The notes: generated from the letters alone by a model not told the origin. Shown: positions 26,025-35,716, counted from the first letter of the stretch. The stretch: 64,000 bases of DNA from Neobacillus piezotolerans (GCF_003362805.1 NZ_QNQT01000008.1:62001-126000); one strand, 5' to 3'. A program made the numbers and translations.

Positions 26025-26051
26025 CATGGGTTTCATTGTAGTATTTCTATA

Positions 26052-26070
26052 TACCTAATAAACCTAGGTA
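26052..26070 (+). promoter_or_regulatory. Inverted repeat before padR, possible operator
   Basis: TACCTA (26052-26057) is mirrored by TAGGTA (26065-26070), with CCTAGG in the middle. It lies immediately before the ribosome site of the PadR gene. PadR proteins usually repress their own operons. Confidence 0.45.
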
Positions 26071-26080
26071 GGTGAGAAAA

Positions 26081-26428
26081 ATGTTCAATCGTGAACTTGT
26101 TAAAGGAAGTACATCGCTTTTGCTCCTTCAAATGCTTGGGGACAGGGATATGTACGGATATGAGCTTGTAAAGGAACTGGAAGCAAGGAGCGGGAATGGA
26201 TTTACCGTGAAGGAAGGAACGCTTTACCCGGCACTTCATAAGCTCGAGAAGCAAGAATACATCGAGTGCTACTGGCAGGAACAAGAAAAAGGCCCTGCCC
26301 GTAAATATTACCGGATCACAGATGAAGGCAGGGAGCTCCTTAAAGAAAAAACTCGTGAATGGCAGGATTTTGTTCAAATGATGAACAAAATGATTGGGAG
26401 AACGGACCATGGAACAGCTGAAGAATGA
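26081..26428 (+). CDS. PadR family transcriptional regulator
   Basis: A 115-residue winged-helix repressor: [21 protein letters not shown] is the signature of the PadR N-terminus, followed by [19 protein letters not shown]-like recognition helix and wing ([14 protein letters not shown]). ATG 26081 follows AGGTGAG; an upstream GTG at 26072 is within that site. Its end overlaps the next gene by 20 bases, typical for padR-HAAS pairs that control membrane proteins. Confidence 0.92.
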   Translation: MFNRELVKGSTSLLLLQMLGDRDMYGYELVKELEARSGNGFTVKEGTLYPALHKLEKQEYIECYWQEQEKGPARKYYRITDEGRELLKEKTREWQDFVQMMNKMIGRTDHGTAEE

Positions 26429-27044
26429 ATTTTTGAATGAGCTTGGCCGAAAACTAGGATCCGTAAAGGAAAAAGAATCTATCCTTTTGGAATACGAGTC
26501 CCATCTGGATGACATGCTTATTGAACTTTTAACCTACGATGTGGAAGATGCCCGCGGGATTGTTTACAACCGGCTTGGAAGCCCGGAAGAGATTGCCGCA
26601 ATGTGGAAGGAGGAACTGTCTGTCACGCCAAGCAACATGAAGTGGCTGTTCGTCCTCCTCAATGTCTTCCTCTTCGCGGGAGGGGCGGCGCTTACGGCGG
26701 CGCACAACATATTTGAATGGAAGTGGGCCACATTTGTATGGAGCTGCCTGACATCAATCCCGTTCATTATCGCATTTGTATACATATTTTTTTGGGCGCT
26801 GCTCGGCTACGAAATCGGCCGGAGCTTCGGCCATAAAGGAAGGGCGCTTGTCAAAAAAACTTTCCTGCTAGCGCTCATCCCAAATTTAACGCTCATGGTG
26901 CTGACTGTTTCCGGGGCGATTCCCCTCGAATGGTTTCATCCATTATTGACCAATACCTTTATCGCCGCTTGTATCGTCCTAACTGCCGCGCTTTATCCGA
27001 TCTGCCTATTTGCATACAAATGGGGGCGCAGGGCTTCGGTATAA
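26409..27044 (+). CDS. HAAS/DUF1700 domain membrane protein
   Basis: A 211-residue protein with an N-terminal soluble HAAS domain ([41 protein letters not shown]) and four transmembrane helices afterwards. HAAS domains are commonly encoded right after PadR genes, as here, where the start lies inside padR (GGGAG upstream). The PadR-HAAS pair probably controls or serves the DUF4173-like membrane protein encoded next. Confidence 0.85.
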   Translation: MEQLKNEFLNELGRKLGSVKEKESILLEYESHLDDMLIELLTYDVEDARGIVYNRLGSPEEIAAMWKEELSVTPSNMKWLFVLLNVFLFAGGAALTAAHNIFEWKWATFVWSCLTSIPFIIAFVYIFFWALLGYEIGRSFGHKGRALVKKTFLLALIPNLTLMVLTVSGAIPLEWFHPLLTNTFIAACIVLTAALYPICLFAYKWGRRASV

Positions 27045-27114
27045 GTTTTTTCGCAAATATAACCCATAATATAGAGAATAAATGGGGGGCACAGTTGATC
27101 GTTTATGCTTTTTT

Positions 27115-27144
27115 TTGCACATATACATAGAATATCTATATATA
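27115..27144 (+). promoter_or_regulatory. Promoter with palindrome before the DUF4173-like gene
   Basis: TTGCAC (27115-27120), 18-bp spacer and a TATATA -10 (27139-27144). ATAGA-ATA-TCTAT (27127-27139) forms an inverted repeat in the spacer and is a candidate PadR site. Confidence 0.4.
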
Positions 27145-27184
27145 AAGAATAACTATGTATTTTAACAATTAGGAGGATATTGAT

Positions 27185-28639
27185 ATGGAATTAAGAATGA
27201 GGAAAGAGGATTGGCTCTTTTTAGTAGCCTGTCTTGGCATTGGGATTTTAGCTGTGGAAGCTTTTACATGGGGGCGGATCGGGATTTCCTATTTTGTTTT
27301 TATCGCGGCATTCTATTCTGTTTTCTTTTGGAGGTTCCGCGGCTTCCAGTTCAGGCATCAGCGCCTGGGCTGGCTTGTGCTCGGAGCAATCTGGCTGCTT
27401 TCGGCAAGTTATTTCCTGTTTGATTCAGATGTTTTTTATGGATTGAATATCCTTGCAATACCAGCGCTTGTCGTGTTCCATATTGCCCTGATCACAGGGC
27501 CAAAACAAGCGCATTGGGCTCACCCTGTTTTCCTGATCTATATCTTGAAAAGGATTGGCGCAAGCATTGCCTATAACACGGCCGTCGCCCGATTGTTTGG
27601 ACGGATTGCCATCCGAAAAACAGGGGGAGGGAAAGGGGTCGTGGCAAAGAAGGTCCTGATTGGAGCCGTCATTTCCCTGCCTGTCCTCGCGGTTGTCCTC
27701 AACTTGCTGATTTCCGCGGACAGCCAATTTGAACGTATTTTATCCGGATTTCCGGATTGGTTTAGCATTGATGGCGAGATGGTCTTCCGGATAGTGGCTT
27801 CTTTGATTTACACTTTTGCGTTTTTCGGGTACCTCCAGATCAATTTAAAAAGGAGGCTCGAAATCCAGCAGCTGAAAAGCGGCGGGCCAAGCGGGGTAGT
27901 CGATCCGGTTACAGCTTTGACTGTCCTCATAATTCTCGATGCGGTCTATGTCCTGTTTGTTGCTGTCCAGTTTAAATACTTTTTCAGCGGGACGCTTGGC
28001 GAAGAGTTTACGTACGCGGAGTACGCGCGCCGCGGGTTTTTCGAACTTGTTTTCGTTTCATTGATAAATTTGAGTGTCACGATATTTGTTCTTACTTTTT
28101 CAAAAATTGGGGGCCAGCGGCTTTGGAGGACGGTGCAGGGCGCGCTCTCGATTCTTGTGGTGGCGACCGGCGTCATCCTGACATCCGCTTTCATGAGGCT
28201 AATGATGTACGAAGCGGCATACGGTTTTACTTTTACAAGAGTGCTCGTCCATTCGTTCATGATTTTCCTGCTCGTCATTTTTTGTTACACGTTCGCGAAA
28301 ATCTGGCTCGCCAGGCTATCCCTGCTGCATTTTTACTTCATATCCGCGCTTGTTTTTTATACAGCGATTAATATAGTCGGCGTGGATAAAATCGTGGTGG
28401 AACGGAACCTGGACAGATTTGAGGAAACTGGAAAAATTGACCTCCATTATCTTGCCTACATGTCGGATGCAGGCACACTCGGGCTGATTAAACTGTACCG
28501 TGAACAGCCTGAAACACCAGGTCTTAGGGGATTGCTTTTGGAAAAGAAAAAATCTCTGCCGGAAAGTGAGCGCTGGCAATCTTATAACCTGACAAGGGAA
28601 AAGGCGAAAGAAGCATTGAAGCAGCTTCAATTTGATTAG
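27185..28639 (+). CDS. Polytopic membrane protein, DUF4173/DUF4153-like
   Basis: A 484-residue membrane protein with about eleven hydrophobic helices and a soluble C-terminal tail of about 90 residues. The segment LNLLISADSQFERIL and the central RRGFFELVFVSLINLSV are typical of the DUF4173 family. AGGAGG lies nine bases before the ATG. It probably belongs to the PadR regulon, given its position and the palindrome in its promoter. Function unknown. Confidence 0.78.
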   Translation: MELRMRKEDWLFLVACLGIGILAVEAFTWGRIGISYFVFIAAFYSVFFWRFRGFQFRHQRLGWLVLGAIWLLSASYFLFDSDVFYGLNILAIPALVVFHIALITGPKQAHWAHPVFLIYILKRIGASIAYNTAVARLFGRIAIRKTGGGKGVVAKKVLIGAVISLPVLAVVLNLLISADSQFERILSGFPDWFSIDGEMVFRIVASLIYTFAFFGYLQINLKRRLEIQQLKSGGPSGVVDPVTALTVLIILDAVYVLFVAVQFKYFFSGTLGEEFTYAEYARRGFFELVFVSLINLSVTIFVLTFSKIGGQRLWRTVQGALSILVVATGVILTSAFMRLMMYEAAYGFTFTRVLVHSFMIFLLVIFCYTFAKIWLARLSLLHFYFISALVFYTAINIVGVDKIVVERNLDRFEETGKIDLHYLAYMSDAGTLGLIKLYREQPETPGLRGLLLEKKKSLPESERWQSYNLTREKAKEALKQLQFD

Positions 28640-28683
28640 GAAAGTTTGGCAGTGTCCCCCTGAGCAGGTGAGGGACCATAAAA

Positions 28684-28717
28684 AGCAAAGCGGCCCCAAT
28701 CAGGAGGCCGCTTTGCT
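28684..28717 (-). terminator. Terminator (minus, possibly bidirectional)
   Basis: AGCAAAGCGGCC (28684-28695) pairs with GGCCGCTTTGCT (28706-28717); five T follow on the minus strand. Confidence 0.8.
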
Positions 28718-28756
28718 AATTATTCAAGCTAACATACATTTTTAAAAAAGAGCCAG

Positions 28757-29428
28757 CTATTCCAAGACCCCCGCAATCTGGGCGTCCCTGTTTTCAATTA
28801 GCCTTTGGTAGAACGACGCAAGTGATGCGGTAATATAAGGAGCCAGCCAGATAAAGCCGATTCCAAGTGTCAAAAGACAGAGCAAGCCCCAGCCGATGAA
28901 GCTAAGGTTAAGCAGGAAGTACTTGCCTTTGTATCCGTCCATAAGCTTTCTGCTTTGCGTAATCGCGTCGTTGAGGACGATACCCGGATTGTCCTTAAGG
29001 ATAAAGTATGTCTGTGAATAGGCGAGTCCTTTTACAATGCCAGGGATGATCAAAAGGAGTGTCCATAGGATTGTATAAATGGATACAAGCAAGTTAAGGC
29101 CAATCATTTTGATATACATCTTGCCGGACAAATTGCTAAAAAGGGTGCCGATACTCACTTCGCGGCCACGCCGTATATCCAGGAAGACCCAATAAAAGCT
29201 GAGCAGCAACGGAGCAAGCGCCAATGAAACGACAGTAGACAGCCCCGAAGCAGCCGGTGTGGCGTTTTCCTGGTTAATCCAAACTCCAAAGCCTCCGCTA
29301 GCGATTATTTCAGCCGTACTAGGGACAATAAAGTAAATCGCATACGTAACAATCATCAATAGAATCGCGATTCCCCAGCGACCTTTAAGGGAAGCTAGGG
29401 CGTCTTTTTTAATATCTCTTATTCTCAA
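28757..29428 (-). CDS. DUF975 family membrane protein
   Basis: A 223-residue integral membrane protein starting at TTG (GGGGGAAAGGAA upstream). The N-terminus RDIKKDALASLKGRWG and the central RGREVSIGTLFSNL, LLIIPGIVKGLAYSQTYFIL and DAITQSRKLMDGYKGKYFLLNLSFIGW are the family blocks. Six or so membrane helices are visible. Members are widespread in Firmicutes with no assigned biochemical role. Confidence 0.88.
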   Translation of the reverse strand: MRIRDIKKDALASLKGRWGIAILLMIVTYAIYFIVPSTAEIIASGGFGVWINQENATPAASGLSTVVSLALAPLLLSFYWVFLDIRRGREVSIGTLFSNLSGKMYIKMIGLNLLVSIYTILWTLLLIIPGIVKGLAYSQTYFILKDNPGIVLNDAITQSRKLMDGYKGKYFLLNLSFIGWGLLCLLTLGIGFIWLAPYITASLASFYQRLIENRDAQIAGVLE

Positions 29429-29533
29429 TTCCTTTCCCCCTATAAAAATTATAAATACAAAATCTAGTATAAAGCAAAACGAATGGGAAATGTTGTGGGA
29501 TTTTACTGGAAATTGAAAAGTTTAATTTTTACC

Positions 29534-29565
29534 GAAAAAAATCCCGCTGATTTTTAGCGGGATTT
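29534..29565 (-). terminator. Rho-independent terminator (minus)
   Basis: AAATCCCGCT (29539-29548) pairs with AGCGGGATTT (29556-29565); a T run follows on the minus strand. Ends the luciferase-like gene. Confidence 0.85.
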
Positions 29566-29580
29566 AACAGAATTGGCGAA

Positions 29581-30615
29581 TTAAAAAGAGGTTTCATTTA
29601 GCTCATTCATAATTTCGGCTGCTGTCTGGAATGATTTAAGCCGTTCCTGATGGTCAAAAATCTGGGCGTTGATGATAACTTCATCTACAGATGTTTCTTC
29701 CAGGAAGGAATTGAGCTTTTTTTTCACCGTTTCCTTTGTCCCGGTAATCGTCGAGGATAGCCTGCCTTCGAGAAGGGTTAATTCATATGGGCTGGCAATA
29801 TCTTTAATGTTTTCCACTGGCGGCTGAAGTTTAACCGGACGGTTCCTTAGCAGCGAAAGGAACTGCTGCTGCATGGAGGTTGCGAGGAATTCGGCATTTT
29901 CTTTTGAATCGGAAACAATGATATTGACCCCGGCCATGCTGTAGGGTTCTACCAATACCTCTGAAGGCTGGAATGTTTGCCTGTAAAGCCTTAAGGCTGC
30001 AAGGGTATTTTCAGGTGCGAAGTGGCTGGCGAAAGCGAATGGCAGTCCGAGCCTGCCCGCAAGCTGCGCGCTGAAGCCGCTTGAACCAAGGAGCCAGATC
30101 GGGATATTCAATCCTTCTCCTGGTATTGCCCGGACATGGATGACGCCTTCTCTTCTTGATGGATCGAAATACGCCCGTAATTCTTCCACCTGGTTAGGGA
30201 AATCATCCGCGCTCATTCGCCAATCTCTTCGGAGGGCGGAGGCGGTAAGCTGGTCGGTGCCGGGCGCGCGTCCAAGGCCAAGGTCGATCCTGCCTGGAAA
30301 TAAGGACTCAAGCGTGCCGAACTGCTCGGCAATAACCAAAGGAGAATGGTTCGGAAGCATGACGCCTCCGGATCCGACCCGAATTGTGTCCGTATGGGCC
30401 GCGACTTGGCCGATCACAACCGCTGTGGCGGAGCTTGCAATGCCGGGCATATTATGGTGTTCAGCGAGCCAATACCGTGTGTATCCCCACTTTTCCGCGT
30501 TCCTCGCGAGATCAATTGTATTACGGAGAGAGTCCGCCGCCGTGCCGCCTTCAATGATAGGGGAGAGGTCAAGAACCGAAAAACGGACAGGCTTCTTTTT
30601 ATCATTTATCGTCAT
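29581..30615 (-). CDS. LLM class flavin-dependent oxidoreductase
   Basis: A luciferase-like monooxygenase of 344 residues, TIM-barrel fold. Blocks visible: FSVLDLSPI near the start, [51 protein letters not shown], and [23 protein letters not shown]. These match the MsnO8/YhbW-type subgroup. ATG 30615 is preceded by AAGAAGTG; a TTG six codons upstream overlaps it. Substrate is unknown. It is divergent from the aldehyde dehydrogenase at 30787. Confidence 0.9.
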   Translation of the reverse strand: MTINDKKKPVRFSVLDLSPIIEGGTAADSLRNTIDLARNAEKWGYTRYWLAEHHNMPGIASSATAVVIGQVAAHTDTIRVGSGGVMLPNHSPLVIAEQFGTLESLFPGRIDLGLGRAPGTDQLTASALRRDWRMSADDFPNQVEELRAYFDPSRREGVIHVRAIPGEGLNIPIWLLGSSGFSAQLAGRLGLPFAFASHFAPENTLAALRLYRQTFQPSEVLVEPYSMAGVNIIVSDSKENAEFLATSMQQQFLSLLRNRPVKLQPPVENIKDIASPYELTLLEGRLSSTITGTKETVKKKLNSFLEETSVDEVIINAQIFDHQERLKSFQTAAEIMNELNETSF

Positions 30616-30786
30616 TAATATCACTTCTTTCAATTATTGCTTTCAAAGTGATTGTAACAAGGAAACGCCTATTCTCAAAACGGGTTGCTCTGCAAGGCTG
30701 GAATGGAAATGCCATAATCTTGCGCCCGTCAAAGGGAAACTTTACGATAGAAGCAACAGACATGCAATATGAAGGGGGCTTCTCCT

Positions 30787-32157
30787 ATGAGTACATATTC
30801 TGGCCTGGTCGAGAGGCAGAAGGCATTTTTTGAAAAAGGTATGACGATGGAGATCGGTTTCAGGAAAGAGGCCATGTCAAAACTACGCAGCCTGATAAAA
30901 GGGCATGAACGTGAATTGATGGACGCACTGAAGCTGGATTTGAATAAAAGTGAATTTGAAGCCTATCTAACAGAGATTGGCGTCGTCCTTAGCGAGCTGA
31001 ATTTTACCGAAAAACACCTTAGTAAATGGGCAAAACCTCGCAAAGTGAAATCCACTGTCGCCATGGCCGGCTCTAAAAGCTATATTTATCCTGAACCATA
31101 TGGGGTCGCACTCATCATTTCTCCGTGGAATTATCCGTTCCAGCTCGCGGTCGCTCCGCTGATTGGCGCGATTGCCGCAGGTAACTGCGCGATTCTCAAA
31201 CCTTCCGAACTGACGCCGGCAACATCGAGGATTTTGGCGGAACTGGTTGGGAAAACATTCCCCGAAGACTATATCGCGGTTGTTGAAGGGGACAGCGAAG
31301 CAAGCCAAGGCTTATTGCAGTCGAAGGTGGATACTATTTTTTTCACGGGAAGTGTGCCTGTCGGAAGGGCCATCATGGAAGCGGCCGCCAAAAACCTCAC
31401 CCCGGTAACATTGGAACTTGGCGGTAAAAGCCCCTGTATCGTCCATAGCGACGCGAATCTTGAACTCGCAGCGAAACGGATAGCGTGGGGAAAGTATATC
31501 AATGCAGGACAGACTTGCGTCGCCCCTGATTACCTTTACGTGGAAAAATCGATTAAAAATCAGTTCATCCGCCTGCTTGGCGAAGCAGTTTCGACAATTT
31601 ACGGTACGGCGCCTCATGAAGGGGATACGTTCACACGAATCGTCAGCAAACGCCATTTCGACAGGCTCGGAAGCTTCCTTGGGAACGGCAGGATACTCTT
31701 TGGCGGGAGGATAAATCGCGAAAAACTATTAATTGAGCATACCGCGATTGACGGAGTGGACTGGGAATCTCCTGTCATGCGGGAGGAAATTTTCGGGCCA
31801 ATTTTGCCGGTGCTCGAATATGATTCGCTATCAGAAGTTGTCACAATGGTGAATAACCAGCCGAAACCCCTGGCCCTGTATCTATTTTCCGAAACCAAAG
31901 AGATCCAGGAGGAGATTCTCGCAAAAATCTCCTTTGGAGGCGGCTGTATCAATGATACAGTCATGCATCTTGCTTCTCCGTATCTTCCGTTTGGCGGTGT
32001 AGGGGAGAGCGGGATAGGGGCATACCATGGAAAGGGCAGTTTCGATGTTTTTTCCCATGAAAAAAGCATCATGAAACAAACAACCAAATTCGATTTGCCC
32101 TTCCGCTACCAGAAGACAAAGGACGCGCTTAAAAAGATTAAACTGTTTTTAAAATAG
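30787..32157 (+). CDS. Aldehyde dehydrogenase (class 3-like, YwdH type)
   Basis: An NAD(P)-dependent aldehyde dehydrogenase of 456 residues. The cofactor block SPWNYPFQLAVAPLIGAIAAGN and KPSE, the general base Glu210 in LELGGKSP, and the nucleophile Cys244 in NAGQTCVAPDY are intact, as is the EEIFGPILPV block. Length and the short N-terminus match the class-3/fatty aldehyde group, like B. subtilis YwdH. GAAGGGGG precedes ATG 30787; the frame opens slightly upstream. Probably detoxifies medium or long chain aldehydes. Confidence 0.92.
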   Translation: MSTYSGLVERQKAFFEKGMTMEIGFRKEAMSKLRSLIKGHERELMDALKLDLNKSEFEAYLTEIGVVLSELNFTEKHLSKWAKPRKVKSTVAMAGSKSYIYPEPYGVALIISPWNYPFQLAVAPLIGAIAAGNCAILKPSELTPATSRILAELVGKTFPEDYIAVVEGDSEASQGLLQSKVDTIFFTGSVPVGRAIMEAAAKNLTPVTLELGGKSPCIVHSDANLELAAKRIAWGKYINAGQTCVAPDYLYVEKSIKNQFIRLLGEAVSTIYGTAPHEGDTFTRIVSKRHFDRLGSFLGNGRILFGGRINREKLLIEHTAIDGVDWESPVMREEIFGPILPVLEYDSLSEVVTMVNNQPKPLALYLFSETKEIQEEILAKISFGGGCINDTVMHLASPYLPFGGVGESGIGAYHGKGSFDVFSHEKSIMKQTTKFDLPFRYQKTKDALKKIKLFLK

Positions 32158-32283
32158 GCTTTGTAAGGATGTTAAAAGAATAAGGGAAACGCAATTTGAA
32201 AGGTTTTCCCTTACCATTTCCCTCAATTGGCCGTTTCTATTTCATACTGTCTAAGTGTGGCCGATGAAAAATTATACGGTGAT

Positions 32284-32850
32284 TTAATTGCCATCCCAGT
32301 GATAGATTAGTTGGACGACCCCTGAGGAAAATGGCCTTGTATTAGCCAATTTCAAATTCACTCTTTGTTTAATATTATTAAACAGCGGTTTCCCTTCCCC
32401 TAATATGACAGGGTGGACAGATAATCTAAACTCATCAACAAGCCCTAAATCGATAAAAGTAGTAATCAGGCTGGCTCCACCATATAACCAGATGTCTTTC
32501 CCCGGCTGGCTTTTAATTTTGTTTACTTCTTCAAGGATATTGCCATTTATGAAGGTGGCCTTGTTGTCGGTTCCTTTTTGCAATCTCGAAAACACATATT
32601 TTTCTTTGCCATGGATGGATTCCCAAACTTCTTGATCAGTCTCATTAATACCTTCGGGAGTAAATTGTCCCCATAAATCATAGCTTTTTCTACCATAAAA
32701 AATCGTATCGATTTGCTCCAGGAAATCACTAAACTCCATGTCAGGATCCATTATGCACCAATCAACTTCTCCATTTTTGCCTTCTATAAAACCATCCAAT
32801 GTTACTGCTAGATCCAGTACTATTCGTCTTTTGTTAACGGTATTTGCCAT
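32284..32850 (-). CDS. Dihydrofolate reductase family protein (RibD C-terminal type)
   Basis: A 188-residue NADPH-binding reductase fold protein. It starts with RRIVLDLAVTLDGFIEGKNGEVDW, the typical opening of the YyaP/YwjB group, followed by FYGRKSYDLWGQF and DIWLYGGASLITTFIDLGLVDEFRLSVHPVILGEG. ATG 32850 follows GGAGGAGG by four bases; the open frame extends 28 codons further but without homologous character. Role unknown; relatives are often annotated as deaminase/reductase-like. Confidence 0.88.
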   Translation of the reverse strand: MANTVNKRRIVLDLAVTLDGFIEGKNGEVDWCIMDPDMEFSDFLEQIDTIFYGRKSYDLWGQFTPEGINETDQEVWESIHGKEKYVFSRLQKGTDNKATFINGNILEEVNKIKSQPGKDIWLYGGASLITTFIDLGLVDEFRLSVHPVILGEGKPLFNNIKQRVNLKLANTRPFSSGVVQLIYHWDGN

Positions 32851-32928
32851 GAAGCCTCCTCCTTCAGTCCTTTCTGCCTTCTTAAATAAAGAATAACAGC
32901 GATTAAAGATATCAGAAAGTTCTTTGCA

Positions 32929-32961
32929 AAACAAAAAGAAGGCGCACGGTTGTTGTGCGCC
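32929..32961 (-). terminator. Rho-independent terminator (minus)
   Basis: GGCGCAC (32941-32947) pairs with GTGCGCC (32955-32961), then TTCTTTTTG on the minus strand. Ends racA. Confidence 0.8.
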
Positions 32962-32970
32962 CAGCTATTA

Positions 32971-33489
32971 TTAGATATCAAAAAACAAACCCATAATTTT
33001 GCGTTTTTTCTTTCGCTTTCCTATGATTGCCGAATCAAGGACAAGGGGCGGCATGCTTTGCTGTTCTTTTGCTGCCGCAGGCTGGGCCATATTTTCAAAG
33101 GCGGCGGCCAGGGCGGCAACCTGTGCCTGAAGTTCCTCGATCTCTTTCCGGTGCTGGAGGAGCTGATAGGCAGCGACCGAGTCGGCTTTCCCGTCCATCC
33201 GCCGTTCAAGGTCCGCAAACATTAGGAGAACTTTTTCCATATCGGGATGCATTTCGGCCACTTTCACAGTTCCTTTCCTCGATTCCTTCACGGCTACGGG
33301 TGCGACGTCCTGCAAAAGCGCGCCTTTCTGGATTTGGTCGCGGATGTTTTCTAGAAGGGCGATGTCTTCTTCATTAAATGTATAGTGGCCGCGCTCATTC
33401 CGTTCCATCGGTAAATTCAGCTGTTTCACCCATCGTTGAACTGTGCTTGTGGACACTCCAAGAAGTTTGGCAACTTCGCTAGAATTCAT
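32971..33489 (-). CDS. racA: Chromosome-anchoring protein RacA
   Basis: A sporulation protein that binds centromere-like sites and tethers the chromosome to the cell pole through DivIVA. The 172-residue product has an N-terminal MerR-type helix-turn-helix (SSEVAKLLGVSTSTVQRWVKQLNLPMERNE), a central coiled coil (HRKEIEELQAQVAALAAAF) and a basic tail KRKKKRKIMGLFF, the same order as B. subtilis RacA. GGGGG precedes the ATG. It is 57 bases from another MerR-type coiled-coil gene on the same strand. Confidence 0.88.
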   Translation of the reverse strand: MNSSEVAKLLGVSTSTVQRWVKQLNLPMERNERGHYTFNEEDIALLENIRDQIQKGALLQDVAPVAVKESRKGTVKVAEMHPDMEKVLLMFADLERRMDGKADSVAAYQLLQHRKEIEELQAQVAALAAAFENMAQPAAAKEQQSMPPLVLDSAIIGKRKKKRKIMGLFFDI

Positions 33490-33546
33490 GTTTATTCCCC
33501 CGTTTTTGATAGTGAGCTTTATTTTTTTAAAAAAATTGGCTAAAAA

Positions 33547-34482
33547 TCAGCCCCAGAATTTCCACCATCTTTTTTCTTTCGCGGCGGCTGCGTCCCTGAA
33601 ACTTGAAACGATTTCCTGAAGCAATTCTTCCCTGCGGTCCATTTCCTGGCTATGTACCAGCCGTTCCATATGCAGGGTTTCAAGGTAAAATTCCCTATCC
33701 TTGATCAGGGTTTCGTTAAAGCTTTCCACTACGCTTTCGGTTACCAGATTGGCGTCAGACATTGATTTCACCAGCGCTTTCATTTCTTTTGACGACCGCT
33801 CCGCATTTTGGGCGATCCGCTTGTTGATGGTTACGAAATGCTCGGAGCTTGCCTTCGAAACATTCGAAATGCTGTTCGAAAGGAAACGGGCTGTTTCGGA
33901 AGCTTGTTCCGAAGTTCTCGCAACTTCCGAAGATAGCTCCGCAACTTCCGCGGCGACGCGTTCGCCTGATTTATAAATAGAATCAGACAGGCTTTTTACT
34001 GTGTGGAAAGAGCCTTTCGAAACTTCCTTTTTAACTTCCTCGATAAGTTCCTTACGGATGGTCCCCCGGATTTCTTCCCTTACACCGGCAAAGAAATCCT
34101 GCTTGTACACATCCATTGCGGAGAAAAATGCTTCCATATCAAAAGGGGACTGGGAAGCTTCAGCTGGCAAAGGTTTTGTTTCACCTACGACTGTAACCGA
34201 TGCTGCGAATGGTTCGGAAGTCGCTTCTGAACATTGCCTGAAATGCTCCTTGATTAAATCCCTGATCATTTCCTTTCCCAGGTTCTTTTCGCGCATTTGT
34301 TTGATTTTTTCCAATAGGTTAATCTCTGTATCAGTATAAAAACGTGAACCCTGCCTTGTCCGCGGAATCGTCAACAGCCCGTTGAAATCTCGCTCCCACT
34401 GGCGGAGTGTGCCCTGGGGAACATTGATAAGCCTCGAAACCTCCTGGATTGTATATGCCTTCATGATTTGCCCATCTTTCAT
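33547..34482 (-). CDS. MerR-type coiled-coil protein with DUF3967 tail
   Basis: A 311-residue protein. A MerR-like winged helix (YTIQEVSRLINVPQGTLRQWERDF) is followed by a long heptad-rich region (residues about 130-290) and the DUF3967 end ETLIKDREFYLETL ... AAAKEKRWWKFWG. The start at 34482 is chosen because AAAGGATG lies seven bases upstream; ATG 34464 begins closer to the DNA-binding domain but lacks a site. It is encoded directly before racA and shares its architecture (HTH plus coiled coil), suggesting a related chromosome-organising or regulatory role. Confidence 0.78.
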   Translation of the reverse strand: MKDGQIMKAYTIQEVSRLINVPQGTLRQWERDFNGLLTIPRTRQGSRFYTDTEINLLEKIKQMREKNLGKEMIRDLIKEHFRQCSEATSEPFAASVTVVGETKPLPAEASQSPFDMEAFFSAMDVYKQDFFAGVREEIRGTIRKELIEEVKKEVSKGSFHTVKSLSDSIYKSGERVAAEVAELSSEVARTSEQASETARFLSNSISNVSKASSEHFVTINKRIAQNAERSSKEMKALVKSMSDANLVTESVVESFNETLIKDREFYLETLHMERLVHSQEMDRREELLQEIVSSFRDAAAAKEKRWWKFWG

Positions 34483-34818
34483 CTGCATGCATCCTTTCAT
34501 CCCAAATTGTTTTTCCTTGTCGGCGGGGTAAGACATTCGATTGATATTAAATAAGTTTAGCCGTAAAATAGACGATTTCCTGCATCATGACAAAAGCTAT
34601 CAAAACTAGTGGGAAACTGAGCGAATTAAACAAAGGCCAAAGAATTTGCCAACTGGACACGAAATAGGGAGCAGGTGAAATACTTATCGCGGCATACAGA
34701 CAAATTTTTCGGATTTCGGATCTCCATAAAGTTGTGGCTGCTTAAATCGTTCCCTGCAAGCAGCACTCACCAGTTCTCCGATTCGCCCATATACTGGAAT
34801 GAAAGAGGAGGGATGAGG

Positions 34819-35256
34819 ATGTATCCAAATTATTATGAGAATGATTTTTACAGACAGCAGGAAAAGCTAGCAGCGGATGTATTGCGGGCAATCAATGGGG
34901 AATATTCAGCAATCCAGTGTTATGAGCGGATTGCCAGGCTCGCCCCAAATGACCGGGTCCGGCGGCAAATCAATGAAATAAGGGCTGATGAACAAAGGCA
35001 CTACCAGGAATTTGTGCGTATTTACACAAACATGACAGGCAGGCAGCCAAATGTACAAGTGATTGAAGGCTGTCCGGCAACGTATCGGGAAGGGCTTAAT
35101 TTCGCGTTTCATGATGAGCAGGAAACAGTGGATTTTTATCATCGGATTGCAAAGGAAACAACATCCAATGAAGTCCGTGAAACGTTCAGGAATGCGGCGG
35201 CTGATGAACAGAACCACGCGGTCTGGTTCTTGTATTTCATGGGGGCGGGCCGCTGA
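34819..35256 (+). CDS. Ferritin-like domain protein
   Basis: A 145-residue four-helix protein with the two Glu...ExxH ligand sets of a diiron site: NGEYSAIQCYERIA with ADEQRHYQEF, and HDEQETVDFYHRIA with ADEQNHAVWF. This is the rubrerythrin/ferritin-like pattern without a rubredoxin domain. ATG 34819 lies six bases after GAGGAGGG; the ATG six bases earlier is too close. Similar short proteins in bacilli are of unknown function, possibly peroxide-related. Confidence 0.85.
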   Translation: MYPNYYENDFYRQQEKLAADVLRAINGEYSAIQCYERIARLAPNDRVRRQINEIRADEQRHYQEFVRIYTNMTGRQPNVQVIEGCPATYREGLNFAFHDEQETVDFYHRIAKETTSNEVRETFRNAAADEQNHAVWFLYFMGAGR

Positions 35257-35335
35257 GGTGTAGTCCGGAGCAGCCTATACAAAAAAAAAACGTATTATAC
35301 CATTCCTGGTAGGGAAAAGGATCCATAAGCGCAGG

Positions 35336-35368
35336 CAGGCCCACGGATATCCATGGCCTGTTTTTATT
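35336..35368 (+). terminator. Rho-independent terminator
   Basis: CAGGCC (35336-35341) pairs with GGCCTG (35355-35360), then TTTTTATTT. Confidence 0.65.
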
Positions 35369-35405
35369 TACACATCCTATGTTTCATGCACCAGGAGGAA
35401 ATCTT

Positions 35406-35492
35406 TTGTATAAAGTCTGCCAGCTGAGATCAACTGCCCGTAAATGCTTGGGTGATGTTTCACTTTATGCTCCAACTTTAATCAAAATTTAA
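35406..35492 (+). CDS. Possible 28-aa small protein
   Basis: TTG preceded seven bases upstream by AGGAGG, coding for 28 residues (starts MYKVCQLRST, ends APTLIKI). The ribosome site is strong, but a TTG start, short length and lack of a visible promoter make it uncertain. Confidence 0.25.
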   Translation: MYKVCQLRSTARKCLGDVSLYAPTLIKI

Positions 35493-35583
35493 CAATCATA
35501 AGTACTGTGGCACTATTGATTTTTCAGGGATAAAAAGGTAACATGTTGATACTTAAGCGAGAAAGGGTGGCCTGGGGCGATGA

Positions 35584-35592
35584 TGATATAAT
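35584..35592 (+). promoter_or_regulatory. Extended -10 promoter of the MFS operon
   Basis: TGATATAAT (35584-35592) is a perfect extended -10 element. The -35 is poor. Transcription would begin near 35599 and give a leader of about 150 bases before the MFS start codon. Confidence 0.6.
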
Positions 35593-35677
35593 CCTATTTC
35601 AGAAAAACGCTCGCGGTTAAACTGGAGACAAACAATTTTTCTGGAAGGGATAGGTCTTGCCTTTAGGTGAAATAAAA

Positions 35678-35716
35678 ATGATGGGGATACCCTTCATTTT
35701 CTTTTTGCCCGAATGA
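35678..35716 (+). CDS. Leader peptide, 12 aa (MMGIPFIFFLPE)
   Basis: ATG ATG with AGGTGA seven bases upstream opens a 12-codon reading frame that ends at TGA 35714-35716, exactly where the 5-prime arm of the downstream hairpin begins. The product is very hydrophobic with prolines at positions 5 and 11. Such short frames before resistance or efflux genes act by ribosome stalling. The role is inferred from arrangement. Confidence 0.65.
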   Translation: MMGIPFIFFLPE

